A stretch of 34,477 nucleotides of DNA from Nonomuraea cypriaca (GTDB lineage: Bacteria; Actinomycetota; Actinomycetes; Streptosporangiales; Streptosporangiaceae), in NCBI RefSeq assembly GCF_015645445.1, contig NZ_JADOGI010000110.1, positions 1-34,477 of the forward strand, in the 5' to 3' direction. Below, piece by piece: positions 31,378 to 34,477 of this stretch (the stretch's first letter is position 1; every line of letters starts with the position of its first letter). Under the pieces are notes generated by a model. That model ran no database searches. It saw only the letters and a program-made list of their open reading frames with translations, and had not been told where the DNA came from. Made by a program: the position numbers and the translations under genes.

Positions 31378-33342
31378 GTGTCAGCCGAGCTACGCATCAC
31401 CCTCGCCGGAGCCGAGCGTGTGGTCGCGGCCGGCACGACGGCCGGTGAGGCGCTCGAGGCGGACGGCCGCACGGTCATCGCGGCCCGGATCAACGGCGAG
31501 CCGCGCGACCTGGCGCACCCGCTGGCCCAGGACGACGTGGTCGAGCCGATCGAGTCCTCCAGCGCGGACGGCCGGGCCATCGTCCGGCACTCCACCGCCC
31601 ACGTCATGGCGCAGGCCGTGCAGGAGCTGTTCCCCGAGGCCAAGCTCGGCATCGGGCCGCCAGTCGACAACGGCTTCTACTACGACTTCGACGTCGAGCA
31701 GGCATTCCACCCCGACGACCTCAAGCGCGTCGAGAAGCGCATGCGGGAGATCGTCAAGCAGGGGCAGCTGTTCTCCCGCCGGGCCGTCTCCGACGACGAG
31801 GCGCGCGAGGAGCTGGCCGCGGAGCCGTACAAACTCGAGCTGATCGGGCTCAAGGGTGGGGCGGCCGAGGAGGAGTCGGTGGAGGTGGGCGCCGGGCAGC
31901 TCACCATCTACGACAACCTCGACCCGAAGACCGGCGAGCTGTGCTGGAAGGACCTGTGCCGCGGCCCGCACGTGCCGTCCACCCGGTCGATCCCGGCGTT
32001 CAAGCTGATGCGCTCCGGCGGCGCCTACTGGCGAGGCAGCGAGAAGAACCCGCAGCTCCAGCGCATCTACGGCACCGCGTGGGAGTCGCGCGACAAGCAG
32101 GACGAATACCTCAAGCTGCTGGAGGAGGCCGAGAAGCGCGACCACCGCAGGCTGGGGGCGGAGCTCGACCTGTTCAGCTTCCCACCCGAGCTGGGCAGCG
32201 GCCTGCCGGTCTTCCATCCCAAGGGCGGGATCATCCGCAAGGAGATGGAAGACTACATGCGCCGGCGGCAGGGCGAGGCGGGCTACGAGTTCGTCAACAC
32301 CCCGCACATCACCAAGTCGCAGCTGTTCGAGACCTCCGGTCACCTGCCGTGGTATGCCGAGGACATGTTCCCGCCCTTCGAGCTGGAGGGCGTCGAATAC
32401 CGCGTCAAGCCGATGAACTGTCCGATGCACAACCTGATCTTCCGGGCGCGCGGCCGGTCCTACCGCGAGCTGCCGCTGCGGCTGTGCGAGTTCGGCTCCG
32501 TCTACCGCTACGAGAAGTCGGGCGTGGTCCACGGCCTGACCCGGGTGCGCGGCATGACGCAGGACGACTCGCACATCTACTGCACCCGTGAGCAGATGGT
32601 CGGCGAGATCAAGAGCCTGCTCACCTTCGTGCTCAGCGTGCTGCGCGACTTCGGCCTGGAGGAGTTCTACCTGGAGCTGTCCACCCGCGACGACTCCGAC
32701 AAGTTCATCGGCGACCCGGCCGACTGGGACGAAGCCACCGCGGCGCTGCGCCAGACGGCCGAGGAGTCCGGGCTGGAGCTGGTCGACGACCCGGGCGGCG
32801 CGGCCTTCTACGGCCCCAAGATCTCGGTGCAGGCCAAGGACGCGATCGGCCGCACCTGGCAGTTGTCCACCATCCAGCTCGACCTCAACCAGCCCAAGCG
32901 GTTCGAGCTCGAATACCAGGCCGCCGACGGCAGCCGCCAGACGCCGGTCATGATCCACCGGGCGCTGTTCGGCTCGATCGAGCGCTTCCTCGGCGTCCTC
33001 ACCGAGCACTACGCGGGCGCCTTCCCGCCCTGGCTGGCCCCGGTCCAGGTCGTCGGCATCCCGATCGCCGACGCCCACGTGCCCTACCTGCAGGACGTCG
33101 CCAAGCGGCTGCGCGAGCGCGGCATCCGGGTCGAGGTCGACACGGCCGACGACCGCATGCAGAAGAAGATCCGCAACGCGCAGAAGGCCAAGGTGCCGTT
33201 CATGCTGCTCGCCGGCGACGACGACATCGCCAACGGCGCGGTGTCGTTCCGCTACCGCAACGGTGAGCAGAAGAACGGCGTCCCGGTCGAGGAGGCGGTC
33301 GCCGAGATCGTCAACGCCGTGGAGCACCGCATCCAGGTCTGA
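31378..33342 (+). CDS. thrS: Threonine-tRNA ligase
   Basis: A 654-residue class II synthetase that charges tRNA-Thr. Domains in order are an N-terminal TGS (about 1-60), the second additional/editing domain with HSTAH (about 72-76) and CRGPH (about 197-201), then the catalytic core. The core zinc ligands are Cys348 in PMNCPMH, the His of the DDSHIYC region and the His of VMIHRALFGS. Class II motif 2 is in the EKSGVVHGLTRVRG segment, and the C-terminal part is the anticodon-binding domain (about 550-650). All expected residues are present. The GTG start at 31378 follows AAGGGAG. The 19-bp palindrome just upstream may control it. Confidence 0.97.
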   Translation: MSAELRITLAGAERVVAAGTTAGEALEADGRTVIAARINGEPRDLAHPLAQDDVVEPIESSSADGRAIVRHSTAHVMAQAVQELFPEAKLGIGPPVDNGFYYDFDVEQAFHPDDLKRVEKRMREIVKQGQLFSRRAVSDDEAREELAAEPYKLELIGLKGGAAEEESVEVGAGQLTIYDNLDPKTGELCWKDLCRGPHVPSTRSIPAFKLMRSGGAYWRGSEKNPQLQRIYGTAWESRDKQDEYLKLLEEAEKRDHRRLGAELDLFSFPPELGSGLPVFHPKGGIIRKEMEDYMRRRQGEAGYEFVNTPHITKSQLFETSGHLPWYAEDMFPPFELEGVEYRVKPMNCPMHNLIFRARGRSYRELPLRLCEFGSVYRYEKSGVVHGLTRVRGMTQDDSHIYCTREQMVGEIKSLLTFVLSVLRDFGLEEFYLELSTRDDSDKFIGDPADWDEATAALRQTAEESGLELVDDPGGAAFYGPKISVQAKDAIGRTWQLSTIQLDLNQPKRFELEYQAADGSRQTPVMIHRALFGSIERFLGVLTEHYAGAFPPWLAPVQVVGIPIADAHVPYLQDVAKRLRERGIRVEVDTADDRMQKKIRNAQKAKVPFMLLAGDDDIANGAVSFRYRNGEQKNGVPVEEAVAEIVNAVEHRIQV

Positions 33343-33349
33343 CCGGAGT

Positions 33350-33386
33350 CACGGCGGACCCACCGCAGTCGGGCGGCTCCGCCGTG
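33350..33386 (+). terminator. Hairpin after thrS
   Basis: Eight-base arms (33350-33357 with 33379-33386) can pair across a 21-base loop, which contains a smaller alternative stem (33372-33376 with 33379-33383). It begins 7 bases after the thrS stop and is a likely terminator. Confidence 0.5.
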
Positions 33387-33489
33387 CCCTTCAGGGCGCG
33401 CCTGTGCGGTGCCTTAAGTGGGCGCGAGGTGCCTTCAGGGGGCGCCGGGTGCCTTCAGGGGTACGGGTGTGGTGCCTTCAGCAGGTGCC
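33384..33489. repeat. 20-bp degenerate tandem repeat
   Basis: About five copies of a GGTGCCTTCAGGGGGCGC-like unit start near 33384, 33408, 33428, 33448 and 33471, mostly 20 bp apart. The sequence lies between two convergent genes and is not credibly coding. The inner CCTTCAGG part is itself a short palindrome-like motif. Confidence 0.75.
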
Positions 33490-33500
33490 AGCGGGTGAGC

Positions 33501-33570
33501 CGGTGTTCGGGGCGCCGGTGCTCGAATGTCGGCGTTCGGTGTCGGTGTTCGGATGCCGGTGTTCGGGCGT
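33501..33570. repeat. 14-bp tandem repeat next to the PIG-L gene stop
   Basis: Five copies of a CGGTGTTCGGATGC-like unit at about 33501, 33516, 33530, 33543 and 33557, with units of 13-15 bp. The last runs into the stop codon of the PIG-L gene. Adjacent and distinct from the 20-bp repeat before it. Confidence 0.75.
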
Positions 33571-34292
33571 CAGCGGGTGAACAGGCGGAACGTGACTGCG
33601 GGGCGGCCGCCGAAGCGTTCCCCCGACTCCCGGGCGAAGCCCTCGATGAGGTTGCGCGCGTACTCCTCCGGGTCCTCGCTCGTGAGGGCCTCGATGTAGG
33701 CGCGGTGCTCCAGGAGCGAGCGCACGCCGCGCTCCAGCCCGCTCGTCACGTCCACGGCGTGGGTGGGGGAGTCGGAGCCGTTGACGGCGACCCAGCGGAC
33801 GCCGTTCCAGGGCTCGGCCTCAGTGTCCGGAAATATCCACCGATTGCCGGCGTCCCCTGCGGCGTCCAGCACGGCCGTGCCCACCGCACGGTGATCGGGC
33901 GTGTTCCAGTACGTGCCGCCCCAGGTGTCCACGGGGTTCAGGGTGATGACCAGTTCTGGGCGGTGCCTGCGGATGGCGGCGGCCAGGTCCCGCCGGAGCG
34001 CGGTTCCGAACTCGATCACTCCGTCGGCGTGGTCGAGGAACTCGACCTGGGTCACGCCGACGACGGCCGCGCTGGCCCGCTCCTCCCGCTCCCGCACCAG
34101 CCCCGCCTTGGCGGGTTCGAGCGTGTCGATACCCGCCTCGCCCTTGGTCACGATCACGTACGCGACCTCGCGTCCCGCGTCGGTCCAGGTGGCCACGGCC
34201 GCCGCGCAGCCGTACTCGAGATCGTCGGGGTGGGCGACGATGGCCAGCGCACGCTGCCAGTCGCCGGGCATGGGCTCGAGTTGATCTGGCAT
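33570..34292 (-). CDS. PIG-L family deacetylase
   Basis: A 240-residue zinc-dependent N-acetylglucosaminyl-type deacetylase. The metal motif AHPDDLE (His21, Asp23, Asp24) and the second motif TPDHRAVG are present, and so are the conserved VTKGEAG and EERASAAVVG segments of LmbE/PIG-L proteins. This group includes MshB and Mca of mycothiol metabolism and many secondary-metabolite enzymes. The subgroup here is not certain. The ATG at 34292 is chosen because AGGATGA precedes it at a suitable distance. An in-frame ATG three codons upstream has no room for a ribosome site. It is convergent with thrS. Confidence 0.9.
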   Translation of the reverse strand: MPDQLEPMPGDWQRALAIVAHPDDLEYGCAAAVATWTDAGREVAYVIVTKGEAGIDTLEPAKAGLVREREERASAAVVGVTQVEFLDHADGVIEFGTALRRDLAAAIRRHRPELVITLNPVDTWGGTYWNTPDHRAVGTAVLDAAGDAGNRWIFPDTEAEPWNGVRWVAVNGSDSPTHAVDVTSGLERGVRSLLEHRAYIEALTSEDPEEYARNLIEGFARESGERFGGRPAVTFRLFTR

Positions 34293-34372
34293 GGCTATCA
34301 TCCTGGCAGCCACGACAACCCCCGCGAACCCCGCCGAGAGGTGCAAACCCGGGAGAGCAGAGGACACGGGAA

Positions 34373-34453
34373 AGTGGCGGTCTCGCTTTGGGAGAGTGGC
34401 GGGGTTCGGTGAGGGGCAGTCTCGGGGGAGTGGCGGCTTTGGGTGAGCGGCGG
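34373..34453. repeat. Degenerate AGTGGCGG repeats at the window edge
   Basis: AGTGGCGG recurs at 34373, 34395 and 34429, with a GAGCGGCGG variant at 34445. The copies are joined by variable TTTGGG/TTCGGTGAG spacers. The array lies upstream of the PIG-L gene and continues towards the end of the window. Open frames across it are a by-product of the repeat. Confidence 0.55.
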
Positions 34454-34477
34454 GCCCGGGCGACCGGCACTCTCGGG

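Noticed and set aside
31390..33327. 645-codon open frame opposite thrS
   Set aside because: Pure shadow of thrS, which is complete with all zinc and class II motifs.

Overview
This is a GC-rich window (roughly 70% G+C or more, G/C at most third codon positions, many GTG starts and 4-bp ATGA/GTGA gene overlaps). It is typical of a filamentous actinomycete. An F420-type luciferase-like oxidoreductase, an actinobacterial DUF4031 protein, a P450, a ROK-controlled sugar ABC operon lacking its own ATPase, and a DUF2637-like membrane protein all fit. The style resembles Streptosporangiales (Nonomuraea-like), but genus cannot be fixed from sequence alone. No tRNA, rRNA, CRISPR array or insertion sequence was recognised, and no gene-free stretch exceeds about 300 bases.

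Layout. 1-900: a hairpin and an SDR oxidoreductase. 923-1030: 27-bp tandem repeats. 1031-6262 (minus strand): a tight three-gene operon encoding a Crp/Fnr regulator, an MpaB/Lcp-like (DUF2236) putative haem oxygenase, and a class III nucleotide cyclase fused to a STAND-type ATPase and helical repeats. A near-consensus CRP site (6321-6336) lies just upstream, between this operon and a divergent ECF-like sigma factor (6445-7011). 7049-8924: two unrecognised proteins separated by a strong terminator. 9043-18051: a carbohydrate locus with lipoprotein binding protein, two permeases and a GH35-type glycosidase on the minus strand, and a divergent ROK regulator and a large secreted protein with two discoidin domains and a beta-helix-like region on the plus strand. 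Related palindromes precede the ROK gene and the secreted-protein gene.

18061-22165: FMN-dependent alpha-hydroxy acid oxidase, HD-type hydrolase, and a minus-strand P450, HAD phosphatase/mutase and DUF4031 operon. 22328-24774: a small basic/proline-rich protein, then a multi-pass membrane protein with a C-terminal helix-turn-helix-like segment and a DUF2786 protein, the most plasmid- or ICE-like part of the window. 24877-27992: an LDH2-type dehydrogenase, MHS-family transporter and SDR operon, probably for a hydroxy- or keto-acid. 28042-34292: core genes pgm and thrS with an F420-type oxidoreductase, a GH25 lysozyme-like protein and a PIG-L deacetylase. Degenerate tandem repeats lie at 33384-33570 and 34373-34453.

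The best candidate for an undescribed system is the 1031-6262 operon. It combines a predicted cyclic-nucleotide producer, a CRP-type receptor and a putative haem oxygenase in one transcription unit, with a CRP-like operator at its own start. It could be a self-contained second-messenger circuit. This is inferred from gene content and one site, not demonstrated.
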